From: Pseudomonas sp. L5B5
GTDB lineage: Bacteria > Pseudomonadota > Gammaproteobacteria > Pseudomonadales > Pseudomonadaceae
DNA length: 64,000 bases
Reading direction: 5' to 3'
Assembly (NCBI RefSeq): GCF_020520285.1
Contig: NZ_CP084742.1
Span: 2,356,001 to 2,420,000 of the forward strand
Shown here piece after piece: positions 55,101 through 64,000 of this stretch; within the stretch, counting starts at the first letter, position 1, and the number at the start of each line of letters is the position of its first letter. The translations under genes were made by a program, and so were the position numbers. A model generated the notes under the pieces. It worked only from the letters and a program-made list of their open reading frames with translations. It was not told the DNA's origin and did not search any database.

Positions 55101-55725
55101 TGCCGCACCGCATCAAGCAAATGAACAGTGCCAGGTCGAGCAAGGCGACAAAACCCTCGCCCACCTGTGCCAGGGGCGGCAGCAACGCCAGCATATCGGC
55201 ACGACGCATCATGGCCGCACTGAAGTTGCCCAGGAAGTTCTTGCGCATGGTTTCGAAGATGGCCGCCATGTCGCCGGCCTTGAGCAATACATCTCCTGGA
55301 GCGAAGCGGCAGTTTTCTATGCGCGGCGGCAGGATGAAGTTTCCCTCATCACTGAAAACCCGCAAGGCAAGAACCAGGCTGACACCCGGGTGCGCGGACA
55401 GAACCGCGGCCTGCAGCGCAACGCTTGGGGGGAACAGCCGATCATCGTCGCACAGCACCTTGACCAGCTCGCCACGGGCCTCCTCCACACAGCGCAACAG
55501 GTTCTTGTACAACCCCAGGCGCCGGGAATTGCGCAGATAACGAATCGGGTGCGCGGGCTCGGCAAGGCCTTCGACAATACGCTGGATCTCATCGCCGGCA
55601 CTGTCGTCGCAAACGAGGATTTCCAGGGGGTGATAGGTCTGCGCCAAGGCACTGTCCAGGGCCTGGGCAAAAAAGCGCGAGTTGAAGGCGGGGATGACGA
55701 TGCTGACTAGAGGGGCTTGGTTCAC
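52174..55725 (-). CDS. Giant multidomain glycosyltransferase, Fgt-like
   Basis: A 1183-residue protein with the same four-module plan as the protein at 6817: N-terminal GT2 domain (DDD at 93-95), GT2-like module, a further GT2 domain and a C-terminal GT-B-like domain (RVGWGGGTSHTGDLEIIADVV, LLEYGACGYPVICTD). The two are paralogues across their length. Its place between flgL and fliC matches the fgt genes of P. syringae, whose products glycosylate flagellin. The exact sugar transferred is unknown. It is followed by a strong terminator. Confidence 0.84.
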   Translation of the reverse strand: MNQAPLVSIVIPAFNSRFFAQALDSALAQTYHPLEILVCDDSAGDEIQRIVEGLAEPAHPIRYLRNSRRLGLYKNLLRCVEEARGELVKVLCDDDRLFPPSVALQAAVLSAHPGVSLVLALRVFSDEGNFILPPRIENCRFAPGDVLLKAGDMAAIFETMRKNFLGNFSAAMMRRADMLALLPPLAQVGEGFVALLDLALFICLMRCGNLVALSTVLSCERLYPGRLSRSPEMLRAAAAEWDWLVRMLAERRGEPAPAPGWVRYVDLAVAGEQPHDWKELGVLHVLGNRSAVVNGRVGGESQSYEEFYRLWLEARRFSGQEQRLMPQRIASWPRQVNLVPVVIDVANDAGALQLTLDSLAGQLYPPQAVLVLSAAQGPDTDGVLYQPLQDDWVQQLNLLLPQLDGCDWFYLLRSGDRLQESALLVLAERIAHTPTMLCAYSDEGALVEGESTEPVFKPDFNLDLMRSYPYVGRTLAFSLERFLAEGGFDPQRGELAPQDLVWRLVESAGPQTIAHIADIQLESELSFGQWLSSAPVIQSSEALVAAHLQRIGVQYRIRHDDLPLLNRIDYLHGERPLVSIIVTCGDSLPALQYCVESLIEQTAYNHYEILLVDAGSQDPGMADWLAAMGQLGGSMLRVLAHAGASSQTALVNSVASQARGEYLLLLSHNARICSRDWLDELLNQAQRPEVGVVGARILATDGSILHAGQVLGLAGPVGSPFIGEALGVRGYMQRLQVVQNWSAVSADCLMVRKEVFDSLGGLDEQDFTGALGAADLCLRVDRDGYLVVWTPHATLMLGLGAGQPVAEADQEVFYRRWLPKIARDPAYNPALSLGFSSFSLDPPLRNNWNPFCSRALPLVLGLPVNSSAVGHYRVLSPLNALEEAGRIIARVAYESPTSVEIERLAPDSIVLQGRYSDGAASDILRMKKYSGALRIFELDDYVVNAPKKNSHARNKPANIERMLRDGIALCDRVVVTTQPLADLLSSMHSDIRVVPNMLAREPWARLTSQRGTSSKPRVGWGGGTSHTGDLEIIADVVRELADEVEWVFFGMCPEGLRPYVHEFHSAIGLQDYPFKLASLNLDLALAPLEFHIFNDCKSNLRLLEYGACGYPVICTDTEAYRGFLPCTKVRSNTTQEWLQAIRMHLADPVASYRMGDELREAVHRDFMLGSDNLQHWMWGWLAD

Positions 55726-55812
55726 GGCGGGAAACTCTCGAGCGGCGAGCTCCGGCCAGAACGACCGGGGCTGCGAAACCGCTTGTAGAAAGACGGTTGG
55801 CGGCTCGACGGT

Positions 55813-55838
55813 CGCGGCGCCCGGGCCCGGACGCCGCG
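55813..55838 (-). other. GC-rich hairpin after flgL
   Basis: A 7-bp stem, CGCGGCG with CGCCGCG, within a very GC-rich loop, begins nine bases after the flgL stop. No T-run follows, so it is at best a weak or partial terminator before the glycosyltransferase at 52174. No clear promoter is seen in the 121-base gap. Confidence 0.4.
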
Positions 55839-55846
55839 AACCGGGC

Positions 55847-57409
55847 TCAGCCCTGGTTGAACAGGCCGAGCTGGCTGATCTTGCTGAAGGCCAGCTGCGA
55901 GGCTTGCAGCATGGTTTTCTGCAGGGTCAGGCGGGTCATGACCTCGGCCGGGTCGGAATCGGCGATGGCCGAACGCGTGGTGACGTTGGCCGCAGCCAGG
56001 TTGGTGTTGATCTCGACCTGGGTATCCAGGGCCGAGCCACGACCACCCACGGAGCTGATGCCTACCGTCAGTTGATCGGTGCCGCTGGCCAGGTTGGCCA
56101 TGCCCGAAGCGAGGGCGGCCAATTGCTTCTGGGTCGCCACGGTGTTGCCATCCGATGGTGTGTTCAGCGCGCCCTTGAGCTGGCTCACGGTATCCAGGAT
56201 GTTCTGGGTCTCGTGGGTATTGACCGCCACGCTGAACTGATCGTTGGCGGCCGGGGCACCGCTCAGGTTGAAGCTCACACCTGCTGCGGTGGCCACGTTG
56301 CCTGCCAGGGTGCCGGAGGACACCGGCTTGCTGTCGGCAGTCAGCGGCGCTGCATACAGATCGAAGTCGGTGGCGCTGGTGAACTTCAGGACCGCCGAAC
56401 CGCTGGGGAACGTCGAGTTGTAGCTCGCCTGGTTGGTCACGCTGCTACCGGTCACCTGAGCCGTGCTCGGATTGCTCGGGCTGCGCGCCACGTTGAAGGT
56501 GTCCGGCTTGGAGCCCAGGCTGAAGGAATACTGCGGCAGTATCGTGCCGGCCACGTCCCCTTCCTTGAGGTTGACGTTGAGGCTCAGGTCGACACCGCGA
56601 AAGCTCACGGTCTGGTTCGGGGTATTGCCGATGACACCGCCCTGGCTGGCTTCCGACGTCACGTCGTTGCCCGAGGCATCGGTGATCTTCAGCTGGGTGC
56701 CGCTGACGAACGAGACGTTGTACGGCTCGCCGCTACGGAACTGGCTGCTGTATTTGCCAGCGTTGGACATCTGCCCGTTGGACAGGAACACCTTGCCATT
56801 ATCCGGCGCCGGCGCCGTCTGGGTGGTGACCTCGGTACGGCTGGTGTTGGTCGCCTTCTGGAACACATCCCAGCCGGTGCTGTTGGCAGCCATCATCATG
56901 GTGTCGCCGATCGGCAGCTTCAGGCTGCTCTGGTCGCCGTTATAGCTGTAGGTGCCATCGGAGTTGCGGCTGAACGGCGGCACATCGTCCTTGGAACCGC
57001 CGAAGATGTACTTGCCGTTTTCGTCCTGGGTATTCATCAGGCTCAGCAACTGCTCTTCGATCTGACCCAGCTCCGATGCGTTGGCCTGGCGGTCCTTGTC
57101 GGTATAACCGGCGTTGCCGGCACCAGCGGCCAGTTCCTTGGCACGTGTCAGGACGTTGTTGATGCTGGTCATCACCGACTCGGTCTGGCCCAGGGAGGCC
57201 TTGATCGCCGTGGTGTTGGTCTTGTACTGGTCGAGCATCGAAGCCTGCTGGCCCAGTTGCAACAGACGAGCTGCACCGACCGGATCATCGGCGGCGGTGT
57301 TGATCCGCACGAGGCTGCTGGACTCTTCGCTGGTCTTGACCACGTTGGCAAAGTTGCGCTGGTAGTTGGAAGCCGAAGTCTCGAAGAACTGAGAAGTGGA
57401 AATACGCAT
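55847..57409 (-). CDS. flgL: Hook-filament junction protein FlgL (HAP3)
   Basis: A 520-residue protein. The N-terminus (MRISTSQFFETSASNYQRN) and C-terminus (AEVMTRLTLQKTMLQASQLAFSKISQLGLFNQ) are the flagellin-like coiled ends of FlgL. The middle is longer than in enteric FlgL (about 317 residues), as is seen in some pseudomonads. It links FlgK to the filament. It starts 13 bases after flgK. Confidence 0.96.
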   Translation of the reverse strand: MRISTSQFFETSASNYQRNFANVVKTSEESSSLVRINTAADDPVGAARLLQLGQQASMLDQYKTNTTAIKASLGQTESVMTSINNVLTRAKELAAGAGNAGYTDKDRQANASELGQIEEQLLSLMNTQDENGKYIFGGSKDDVPPFSRNSDGTYSYNGDQSSLKLPIGDTMMMAANSTGWDVFQKATNTSRTEVTTQTAPAPDNGKVFLSNGQMSNAGKYSSQFRSGEPYNVSFVSGTQLKITDASGNDVTSEASQGGVIGNTPNQTVSFRGVDLSLNVNLKEGDVAGTILPQYSFSLGSKPDTFNVARSPSNPSTAQVTGSSVTNQASYNSTFPSGSAVLKFTSATDFDLYAAPLTADSKPVSSGTLAGNVATAAGVSFNLSGAPAANDQFSVAVNTHETQNILDTVSQLKGALNTPSDGNTVATQKQLAALASGMANLASGTDQLTVGISSVGGRGSALDTQVEINTNLAAANVTTRSAIADSDPAEVMTRLTLQKTMLQASQLAFSKISQLGLFNQG

Positions 57410-57422
57410 GGGCTACGGCTCC

Positions 57423-59465
57423 TTAAAGGCTACTGATCAGCGTGCTGAAAATGGTTTGCGCAGCCTTGATGATCTGCGAAGAGGCGGTGTAGTACTGCTG
57501 GTACTTGACCAGGTTGCCGGTCTCGTCGTCCAGGTTGACCCCCGACAGCGAGTCACGGGCGCCCTTGGCATTGGCCAGGATCACGCCGTTGGCGGCCGAG
57601 TCGAGCTTGGCCTGGCTGGCCTTGGCACCGACGTTCTCGATCAGCTTGCCGTAGGCGTCGACCAGGGTGATGCCCTTGCTCGGCGCACCGGTATCGACGG
57701 TCTGCTTGGTCTGCAGGCCGGCCAGAGCCAGGCCGTTGCGGTTGTCGGACGAGCCGGCGCCGTTGACCGAGATGTTCATGTTGTCGCCGGCATTTGGCGC
57801 GCCTGCCACATCCATCTTCACGGCAAAGGTCTTCTGCACCCCGGCACCGTCAAGGATCGGCGCCCCGCTGGCATCGACCATCTTGATGCTCAGGTTGAGG
57901 GTGTTGGTCTGCCCCGGAACGATGGAGCCGCTGCCCATCTTCACGCCCTTGGCATCGAAGTAGTCATAGGTCTGGCTGCCGCCTGCCGGCGCGTTGAACA
58001 CCACCTTCACCGGACCGGAGTTCTTCAGCGCGGTCTGGATCTCCAGCTTGGCAGCGGCGTTGTAGTTGTCGATCGGCGTGACCAGCGACGGCTGCGAGCC
58101 GATGCTCAGCGAGCTCTTGACGCCCGCACCAAGCTCGGCCTTGAGCGGCGCAGCAAGGGCCAGGCGCTTGGCGTCGGTCATCTCGGTCTGGATGGAGGTC
58201 GCGGCATTGCGGGTCGGCGTGATCTTGAAGCTGTCACCGACCGCAGCCGTGCCATTGAGCTTCAGGGAGAAACCATCGATGACCGGCGGCGGGTTGTTGG
58301 TGCTGAACGTGCCCATGTCGCTGCCGTCGGAACGCTTGACGCTGTAGTCCGTGGCGCTGCTGAAGGTCACGGTGTAGTCGCTGGTGCTCAGCTTGCCGGA
58401 GTCCTTGATGGTGACATCGAAGTTGCCCGAACCCGCGCTGTTGCCGGTGTTGGCGATGCTGCGCTGGCCGATCATGCGCAGGCTGTTGATGTCATTGAAC
58501 AGGTTGCCGCCGAACTCGCCGTTCTTGTCGATACCCTGGGCCATCTGGCTGTTCATCTGGTCGGCGACCACCAGGGCCACGCGCCCCAGTTCGTTCATCG
58601 CCGGGTCCAGCACCTCGCTGCGATAACGCAGCAGGCCACCAATCTCGCCGCCCGTGGTGACGTTGGTGATGTCCACGGTGCTGCTGCCGCGGTTGATCTG
58701 CAACATGGAGCGGGTCGGGTCGTTCTTGCCCGGCACCACCTCCAGGGAGTTGGAGGTATTGCCCATGACCAGCGGCTGGCCGCTGCCCAGGTACAGGTCG
58801 AGGCTGGAGCCGCGCTCGGACACGTCCACCTTGATGAACTGCGAGAGCTGGCGCACGGTTTCGTTACGGGCGTCGAGCAGGTCGTTGGGCATGCCGTTGC
58901 CGCTGGTCGACAGCTCGGAAATCTTCTGGTTGAGCTGGGCAACCGTGCTGGCCAGTTTGGTGACCTCTTCGGCCATGGTTGCCAGGTTGCCGTTGATATT
59001 GCTGTTCTGGTCGTTGAGCTGCTTGGACACCGAGTTGAAGCGATCGCTCAGGGCCTGGGTATCGCTGAGCAGCAACTGCCGGGAAGCCTCGTCGGTAGGC
59101 TTGGCATTGAGGTTCTGGACCGAGGCGAAGAATTTGGTCAGGGCCCCGGTCATGCCGGTGCCGGCCTCGGAGAGCAACTTGTCGACCGGGGTGATCTGCT
59201 GCTGGTAGGCCGCCACGTCGCTGTTGAGCGAGGTCGCGGTGCGCAGCTGGGCATCCAGGAAGCTGTTGTACACCCGGCGTACATCGGCCAGGGTGGTGCC
59301 GGTGCCGATGAAGACGTTGCCGAACTGGTTGGAGGCCTTGGTGCCCTGCACGGTCTGCTGGCGCGAATACCCGGCGGTGTCCGCGTTGGCGATGTTGTTA
59401 CCCGTGGTCATCAAAGACGATTGGCTGGCAGCCAGCCCGGACATCCCGATATTGAGCAAACTCAT
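57423..59465 (-). CDS. flgK: Hook-filament junction protein FlgK (HAP1)
   Basis: A 680-residue protein. The N-terminal rod/hook motif (SLLNIGMSGLAASQSSLMTTGNNIANADTAGYSRQ) and the C-terminal ending (NLVKYQQYYTASSQIIKAAQTIFSTLISSL) are diagnostic. It joins hook and filament. It lies ten bases after flgJ. Confidence 0.97.
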   Translation of the reverse strand: MSLLNIGMSGLAASQSSLMTTGNNIANADTAGYSRQQTVQGTKASNQFGNVFIGTGTTLADVRRVYNSFLDAQLRTATSLNSDVAAYQQQITPVDKLLSEAGTGMTGALTKFFASVQNLNAKPTDEASRQLLLSDTQALSDRFNSVSKQLNDQNSNINGNLATMAEEVTKLASTVAQLNQKISELSTSGNGMPNDLLDARNETVRQLSQFIKVDVSERGSSLDLYLGSGQPLVMGNTSNSLEVVPGKNDPTRSMLQINRGSSTVDITNVTTGGEIGGLLRYRSEVLDPAMNELGRVALVVADQMNSQMAQGIDKNGEFGGNLFNDINSLRMIGQRSIANTGNSAGSGNFDVTIKDSGKLSTSDYTVTFSSATDYSVKRSDGSDMGTFSTNNPPPVIDGFSLKLNGTAAVGDSFKITPTRNAATSIQTEMTDAKRLALAAPLKAELGAGVKSSLSIGSQPSLVTPIDNYNAAAKLEIQTALKNSGPVKVVFNAPAGGSQTYDYFDAKGVKMGSGSIVPGQTNTLNLSIKMVDASGAPILDGAGVQKTFAVKMDVAGAPNAGDNMNISVNGAGSSDNRNGLALAGLQTKQTVDTGAPSKGITLVDAYGKLIENVGAKASQAKLDSAANGVILANAKGARDSLSGVNLDDETGNLVKYQQYYTASSQIIKAAQTIFSTLISSL

Positions 59466-59475
59466 GATTCAGACC

Positions 59476-60741
59476 TTATAAATTCGTGGAAACGCCCGCC
59501 GCAGCGTAGTTCTGGTAACTCTTCATCTGCTTGGCAATCTGCGAAATCTTGCTTGCGTAATCCGGGTCTGTTGCATACCCGGCTTTTTGCAACTCGCGAA
59601 CAAACTGTTCTGGTTTATCGGCCACCTTCAGCACTTCTTGATAGCGATTGTTGCTCTGCAGCAACGTCACCAGATCGTGGAAGCTGTCCTGGTAGGAATC
59701 GTAGGAACGGAACGCTGCCGTTTCCTTGACCATCTGCCCATTGCGGAACTCGCTGGTGATGGCCCGAGCCTGGCCGCCCTGCCAACTGCTGCCAGCCTTG
59801 ATGCCGAACAGGTTGTGACTGCTGCGGCCATCCTGCTGGCGCATCACCGACTTGCCCCAACCAGTTTCCAGGGCCGCCTGGGCCACCAGGTAGCGTGGGT
59901 CCACGCCGATACGCTTGGCCGCCTGCTCCGCCATCGGCAGCATGGTGGCGACGAATTCGTCGGACGATCCGAAGGCACGCTTGGCCGGCGCCAGCGGTGG
60001 CTGGGCCATGGCCCGGCCATAGACACGCATCTTGCCCTGGGCCGCGGCGTACCCCTGATTGATCCGCCACTCGCCCCGCAGCACCGCGTCGGCGGCAGCC
60101 GTGGTCCGGGTCGGCGCGACGTTCTGCGCCCCGGCCTCTGCCGTACCAGCCGAAGGCACGATGCCGGTCAGCAGGCGATCGGTGAGCTTGCTCGGCAGCG
60201 ACAGACGCCGTTGATTGAGCAGCGCCATATCGTTATGGGACACGCTGGTACGCACCGGATCAGCAGCTCGGGAGGCCCACATCGGTCGCTGGCCGTTGAC
60301 CCGGCTGAGCGGGCCATCCTGAGCGGTGGTCCCGGCCGCGATCGGTGTCGCCACCGCCGCGATCGGCGCTGCCGAGGTCAGCCCGGTGGGGGCCGCAGCC
60401 GGCTTGTTCTGCATCATCTGGCGCACCAGCACGTTGGCCAGGCCGATACCACCGCCCTCACGAGACAGTGAGACCGCCAGCTGCTGGTCGTACATGTCCT
60501 GGTACTGCTTGGTCGCCGGAGTATTGAGCGGGTTGTCCTGGGCGATCACGTCAGTGGCCTTGCGCATCGACTTGAGCATTTCGTTGAGGAACAGCGACTC
60601 GAACTCCTGCGCCACCTTGCGCACATTGGCTTCGCTGTTCTTGTCACCAACCTTGAGCTGCTGCAAGCGATTGAGGTCGGAGTAGGCTCCCGAATCACCG
60701 CTGGCAGTCAGGCCGCTCTTACGTATATCCATGGCTGCCAC
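59476..60741 (-). CDS. flgJ: Rod-assembly protein and peptidoglycan hydrolase FlgJ
   Basis: A 421-residue two-domain periplasmic protein. The N-terminal rod-binding part (AQEFESLFLNEMLKSMRKAT) is followed by a variable linker and a C-terminal glucosaminidase domain (LVAQAALETGWGKSV with the catalytic Glu, then LFGIKAG). It opens the cell wall for the rod. The linker is longer than in enteric FlgJ (313 residues). Confidence 0.96.
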   Translation of the reverse strand: MAAMDIRKSGLTASGDSGAYSDLNRLQQLKVGDKNSEANVRKVAQEFESLFLNEMLKSMRKATDVIAQDNPLNTPATKQYQDMYDQQLAVSLSREGGGIGLANVLVRQMMQNKPAAAPTGLTSAAPIAAVATPIAAGTTAQDGPLSRVNGQRPMWASRAADPVRTSVSHNDMALLNQRRLSLPSKLTDRLLTGIVPSAGTAEAGAQNVAPTRTTAAADAVLRGEWRINQGYAAAQGKMRVYGRAMAQPPLAPAKRAFGSSDEFVATMLPMAEQAAKRIGVDPRYLVAQAALETGWGKSVMRQQDGRSSHNLFGIKAGSSWQGGQARAITSEFRNGQMVKETAAFRSYDSYQDSFHDLVTLLQSNNRYQEVLKVADKPEQFVRELQKAGYATDPDYASKISQIAKQMKSYQNYAAAGVSTNL

Positions 60742-60742
60742 C

Positions 60743-61852
60743 TCAAATCACGATCAGGTCGGCCTGCAAGGCGCCGGCCTGTTTCAGGGCTTCGAGGATC
60801 GCCATCAAGTCGCCTGGCGCCGCCCCCACCTGGTTCACTGCCCGCACGATCTCATCCAGGGTCGTGCCCGGGCCGAACTTGAACATCGGTTTGGCTTCCT
60901 GCTGGGCATTGACCCGCGAACGCGGTACCACGGCGGTCTGGCCGTTGGACAGAGGGCCTGGCTGGCTGACGATCGGGTCTTCGGTGATGGTGACCGTCAG
61001 GCTGCCGTGGGTCACCGCCGCCGGCGAGACCTTGACGTTCTGGCCGATCACGATGGTGCCGGTACGGGAATTGATGATGACCTTGGCCACCGCCTGGCCC
61101 GGATCGATCTCCAGGTTTTCCAGGATCGACAGGTAGTCCACCCGCTGACTGGGGTCCAGCGGCGCAGTGACGCGGATCGAACCACCATCGATGGCCTGAG
61201 CCACACCCGGGCCAAGCATGTCGTTGATCTTGTCGACGATGCGCTTGGCCGTGGTGAAGTCCGAACGGTTGAGGTTCAGCGTCAGGCTATTGCCCTGGTT
61301 GAAACCACTGGGCACGGCGCGCTCCACCGAGGCCCCGCCCGGAATCCGCCCCGCCGACGGAACGTTGACGGTGATCTTCGAACCGTCCCGGCCTTCGGCA
61401 TCGAAACCGCCCACCACCAGGTTGCCCTGGGCGATCGCGTAGACATTGCCGTCGATCCCCTTGAGCGGCGTCAACAGCAAGGTACCGCCACGCAGGCTCT
61501 TGGAGTTGCCGATGGACGAAACCGTGACATCCACCTGCTGCCCCGGCTTGGCGAACGCCGGCAAGTCGGCACTGATCGATACCGCCGCGACGTTCTTCAA
61601 CTGCACGTTGCCCGATCCTGGCGGCACCTTGATACCGAACTGCGACAGCATGTTGTTGAAGGTCTGCAGGGTGAACGGCGTCTGGGTGGTCTGGTCACCC
61701 GTGCCATTGAGCCCCACCACCAGGCCGTAGCCGATCAACTGGTTGGAACGCACGCCGGAAATGCTGGCGATGTCCTTGAGCCGCTCGGCCTGGACGCCCA
61801 GGGACATGGACAGCAACAAGGCGGCCGCCATCAGGTGCTTGAAATTCAACAT
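60743..61852 (-). CDS. flgI: Flagellar P-ring protein FlgI
   Basis: A 369-residue periplasmic protein with a Sec signal peptide ([22 protein letters not shown], cleavage about residue 22). The start of the mature protein ([31 protein letters not shown]) is strongly conserved. ATG 61852 is used; longer in-frame readings upstream overlap flgH. It lies between flgH and flgJ, one base before the flgJ start. Confidence 0.97.
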   Translation of the reverse strand: MLNFKHLMAAALLLSMSLGVQAERLKDIASISGVRSNQLIGYGLVVGLNGTGDQTTQTPFTLQTFNNMLSQFGIKVPPGSGNVQLKNVAAVSISADLPAFAKPGQQVDVTVSSIGNSKSLRGGTLLLTPLKGIDGNVYAIAQGNLVVGGFDAEGRDGSKITVNVPSAGRIPGGASVERAVPSGFNQGNSLTLNLNRSDFTTAKRIVDKINDMLGPGVAQAIDGGSIRVTAPLDPSQRVDYLSILENLEIDPGQAVAKVIINSRTGTIVIGQNVKVSPAAVTHGSLTVTITEDPIVSQPGPLSNGQTAVVPRSRVNAQQEAKPMFKFGPGTTLDEIVRAVNQVGAAPGDLMAILEALKQAGALQADLIVI

Positions 61853-61859
61853 AGTGCGC

Positions 61860-62555
61860 CTAGAAAGGGAACAGCGGGCTGAGGAAGAAACGATCGAACC
61901 AGCCTGGCTGGTTGGCGTCGGCGAACGATCCGGTTCCCGAATAGGTGATGCGCGCATCCGCCACTCGGGTCGAGGACACGGTGTTGTCCGTGGCGATGTC
62001 ATCCGCCCGCACCAGGCCGGCGATACGCACCAGCTCATCACCGGTATTGAGGGTCATCCACTTCTCGCCACGCACGGCGATGATGCCGTTGGGCAGCACG
62101 TCGGCCACGGTGACGGTGATCGAACCGGTCAGGCTGTTGCTCTGCGCCGCCTTGCTGTCGCCCTTGGTGGAACGATCACCCTTGTAGCCGGCGTTCAGGC
62201 TCAGGTCACCACTACCCAGCGGGTTGTTGGTATTGGGCACGGCCCCGAACAGCGAGGTCAGGCCGATACTGTTGTTGCTGCTCTTGCTCAGCGCCGAGTT
62301 CGCCCCTTTGCTGGCAGCAGTACGCTCGTTCAGGGTGATGGTGATGATGTCACCGACCCGGAATGCCTTGCGATCGCTGTACAGGTTCTGCTCGAAGCCT
62401 GCCTGGTAGATCGAGCCGTTGTTGGAGGCCGAAGGCAGTGGCGTGCGTGGCAACACTGGCGCGTAGTAAGGGTCATTGGGCTTGGGCGGCGGGGCGACAC
62501 AGCCCGCGAGCACGGCACTCCCAGTCAGCGCTAACACACAGATAAACCGATTCAT
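61860..62555 (-). CDS. flgH: Flagellar L-ring lipoprotein FlgH
   Basis: A 231-residue outer-membrane lipoprotein with lipobox LAGC, lipidated Cys19. The family segments [33 protein letters not shown] and [17 protein letters not shown] are present. It forms the outer-membrane bushing around the rod, together with the P ring. Confidence 0.97.
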   Translation of the reverse strand: MNRFICVLALTGSAVLAGCVAPPPKPNDPYYAPVLPRTPLPSASNNGSIYQAGFEQNLYSDRKAFRVGDIITITLNERTAASKGANSALSKSSNNSIGLTSLFGAVPNTNNPLGSGDLSLNAGYKGDRSTKGDSKAAQSNSLTGSITVTVADVLPNGIIAVRGEKWMTLNTGDELVRIAGLVRADDIATDNTVSSTRVADARITYSGTGSFADANQPGWFDRFFLSPLFPF

Positions 62556-62613
62556 GACCCTTCCTCACGATGTTACCGGCACGCCACTGACTCGCGGCAG
62601 CCTCAAGACTTGA

Positions 62614-63399
62614 TTACAGCTTCTGCGTTACGAACGAGAGCATCTGGTCGGCGGTGGAGATCACCTTGGAGTTCATCTCGTAGGCCCGCTGGGTGGTGAT
62701 CATGTTGACCATCTCTTCCACGGTGCTGACGTTGGACGCTTCCAGGGTGTTCTGCAGCGTGGTGCCGAAGCCGTTCAGGCCTGGGGTACCGATCTGCGGC
62801 GCGCCACTGGCGGCGGTCTCCAGGAACAGGTTGTTGCCCATCGCCTGCAGGCCGGCCGGGTTGATGAAGTCGGCGGTCTGCAGGTTGCCGATCACCTGGG
62901 ACGCCGGATTGCCGGCCACGGTGATGGACACGGTGCCGTCCTGGCCCACGGTGAAGGTTTGTGCATCGTTGGGCACAACGATCGCCGGCTCCAGGGCGAA
63001 ACCGTTGGCCGTGACGATCTGGCCGTTGGAATCGAGATGGAAGGTACCGTCACGGGTGTAGGAAGTAGTGCCGTCAGGCTGCAGGATCTGGAAGAAACCA
63101 CGGCCGTTGACGGCCAGGTCCAGCGGTTGCTGGGTGGTCTGCAGGCTACCGGCAGTGAAGTTCTTCTGGGTGCCGACAATGCGCACACCGGTACCGACCT
63201 GCAGGCCGGTGGGCAGCTCGCTGTCCTGGGTCGACTGGGCACCGGGCTGACGCTTGATCTGGTACAGCAAGTCCTGGAACTCGGCACGGTCACGCTTGAA
63301 ACCCGTGGTCGACACGTTCGCCAGGTTGTTGGAAATAACACTCAGGTTGGTGTCCTGGGCGGACAGACCGGTTTTGGCAACCCATAGAGCCGGAAGCAT
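62614..63399 (-). CDS. flgG: Distal rod protein FlgG
   Basis: A 261-residue protein at the usual length of FlgG. The start (ALWVAKTGLSAQDTNLSVISNNLANVSTTGFKRDRAEFQDLLY) and end (VEEMVNMITTQRAYEMNSKVISTADQMLSFV) are diagnostic of the rod/hook family. It lies 45 bases after flgF. Confidence 0.97.
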   Translation of the reverse strand: MLPALWVAKTGLSAQDTNLSVISNNLANVSTTGFKRDRAEFQDLLYQIKRQPGAQSTQDSELPTGLQVGTGVRIVGTQKNFTAGSLQTTQQPLDLAVNGRGFFQILQPDGTTSYTRDGTFHLDSNGQIVTANGFALEPAIVVPNDAQTFTVGQDGTVSITVAGNPASQVIGNLQTADFINPAGLQAMGNNLFLETAASGAPQIGTPGLNGFGTTLQNTLEASNVSTVEEMVNMITTQRAYEMNSKVISTADQMLSFVTQKL

Positions 63400-63444
63400 T
63401 CGATTCTCCTCACGCGCCTGTTTTACGGCGCTAGGTACTGGTAA

Positions 63445-64000
63445 TTAGCTGATTTGCAAGACCCGAGCCATGGCCTGGTCGTCTTCTTTGGCGCTGTTCA
63501 TCATCTTGACGTGCAATTCGAACTGCCGGGACAAGGCCAGCACCGCGGTCATTTCCTGCACGGCGTTGACGTTGCTCGACTCCAGGAAGCCTGAAATCAG
63601 TTGCACATTGGCGTCGGCCGGCGCTGGCTGGCCGTCCTTGGTCTTGATCGAACCATCCAGCCCCTTGGCCAGGTTCTTGATATCCGGGTTGACCAGCTTG
63701 ATGCGGTCGACCTCGGCCATCACTCGCGGCCCCTCGCCCATCGCACGAATACTGATGGTGCCGTCCTGGCCGACTTCGATCTTCTGCTCGGGCGGTACGG
63801 CGATCGGGCCGCCATTGCCCATTACCGGCATGCCGTTGCCGGCACGCAGCACACCCAGTGCGTCAACGTTCAAGCTGCCGGTACGCACATAACTTTCGCT
63901 GCCATCGGGGCTCTGCACGGCGATCCAGCCATTGCCGCTGACGGCCACGTCCAGGTCTCGACCGGTCTCGACCATCGAACCCGGGGCGAAATCGGTCGCC
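63445..64000 (-). CDS. flgF: Proximal rod protein FlgF, C-terminal part
   Basis: About 184 residues of FlgF; the start lies past the right edge of the window. The reading frame stays open through 64000 (ATDFAPGSMVETGRDLDVAVSGNGW). The C-terminal motif NVNAVQEMTAVLALSRQFELHVKMM is typical of rod proteins. It lies directly upstream of flgG, as expected in flgFGHIJKL. Confidence 0.95.
   Translation of the reverse strand, partial: ATDFAPGSMVETGRDLDVAVSGNGWIAVQSPDGSESYVRTGSLNVDALGVLRAGNGMPVMGNGGPIAVPPEQKIEVGQDGTISIRAMGEGPRVMAEVDRIKLVNPDIKNLAKGLDGSIKTKDGQPAPADANVQLISGFLESSNVNAVQEMTAVLALSRQFELHVKMMNSAKEDDQAMARVLQIS

Noticed and set aside
57396..59729. A 777-codon open frame on the plus strand
   Set aside because: It is the shadow of flgK; Val, Gly and His bias and absence of a ribosome site argue against a gene.
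1..64000. CRISPR arrays, tRNA or rRNA genes, insertion sequences
   Set aside because: Looked for regular direct repeats, cloverleaf-like ends and transposase motifs; none seen. Repetition is limited to paralogous domains and terminator stems.

Overview
The window is a chromosomal flagellar locus of a Pseudomonas, most likely from the P. fluorescens complex. This rests on gene order, on regulators typical of the genus (FleQ, FleS/FleR, FleN, FlhF), on the short 283-residue flagellin, and on an HptB/HsbR/HsbA phosphorelay inside the flagellar genes. The species call is inference; I could not search a database. Every gene I support lies on the minus strand, so transcription runs from high to low coordinates. 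I see no rRNA, tRNA, CRISPR array or insertion sequence.

Layout in transcription order. From 64000 to 55847 are rod, ring and hook-junction genes (flgF partial, flgG, flgH, flgI, flgJ, flgK, flgL). From 55725 to 41444 is a first flagellin-glycosylation region. It holds two giant glycosyltransferases, a pseudaminic-acid operon (pseC, pseF, a pseG-pseH fusion, pseI), a ketoacyl-ACP synthase III homologue, a Maf-type (DUF115) protein and a small unknown gene. Then come fliC, flaG, fliD, fliS, fliT, the master regulator fleQ, the two-component pair fleS/fleR, and the fliEFGHIJ basal-body/export operon (41207-27218). After hsbA-hsbR-hptB and fliK comes fliLMNOPQR-flhB (23016-17610). A second glycosylation island (17455-6817) then separates flhB from flhA. 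It encodes a DegT-type aminotransferase, an acyl carrier protein, a KAS III, a short-chain reductase, two hexapeptide acyltransferases, a Rieske oxygenase, an FkbM methyltransferase and a third giant glycosyltransferase. The window ends with flhA, flhF, fleN, fliA, cheY, cheZ and the start of cheA.

How the parts fit. FleQ with sigma-54 should drive most early operons: I find -24/-12 motifs (GG-N10-GC type) before flhA, fliL, fliK, fliE, fleS and, with a variant -12, fliD. FliA (sigma-28) should drive fliC from a near-consensus promoter. Similar sigma-54 motifs precede the flhB/flhA island and the pseudaminic-acid operon, which suggests that sugar synthesis is timed with flagellar assembly.

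The points most worth following are: the Rieske oxygenase embedded in an acyl-ACP/amino-sugar island, predicted to build an unusual oxidised or acylated and methylated amino-sugar on flagellin; a pseudaminic-acid pathway without pseB; a PseG-PseH fusion; a 25-codon reading frame coupled to pseC; and terminators placed directly in front of flaG and maf.
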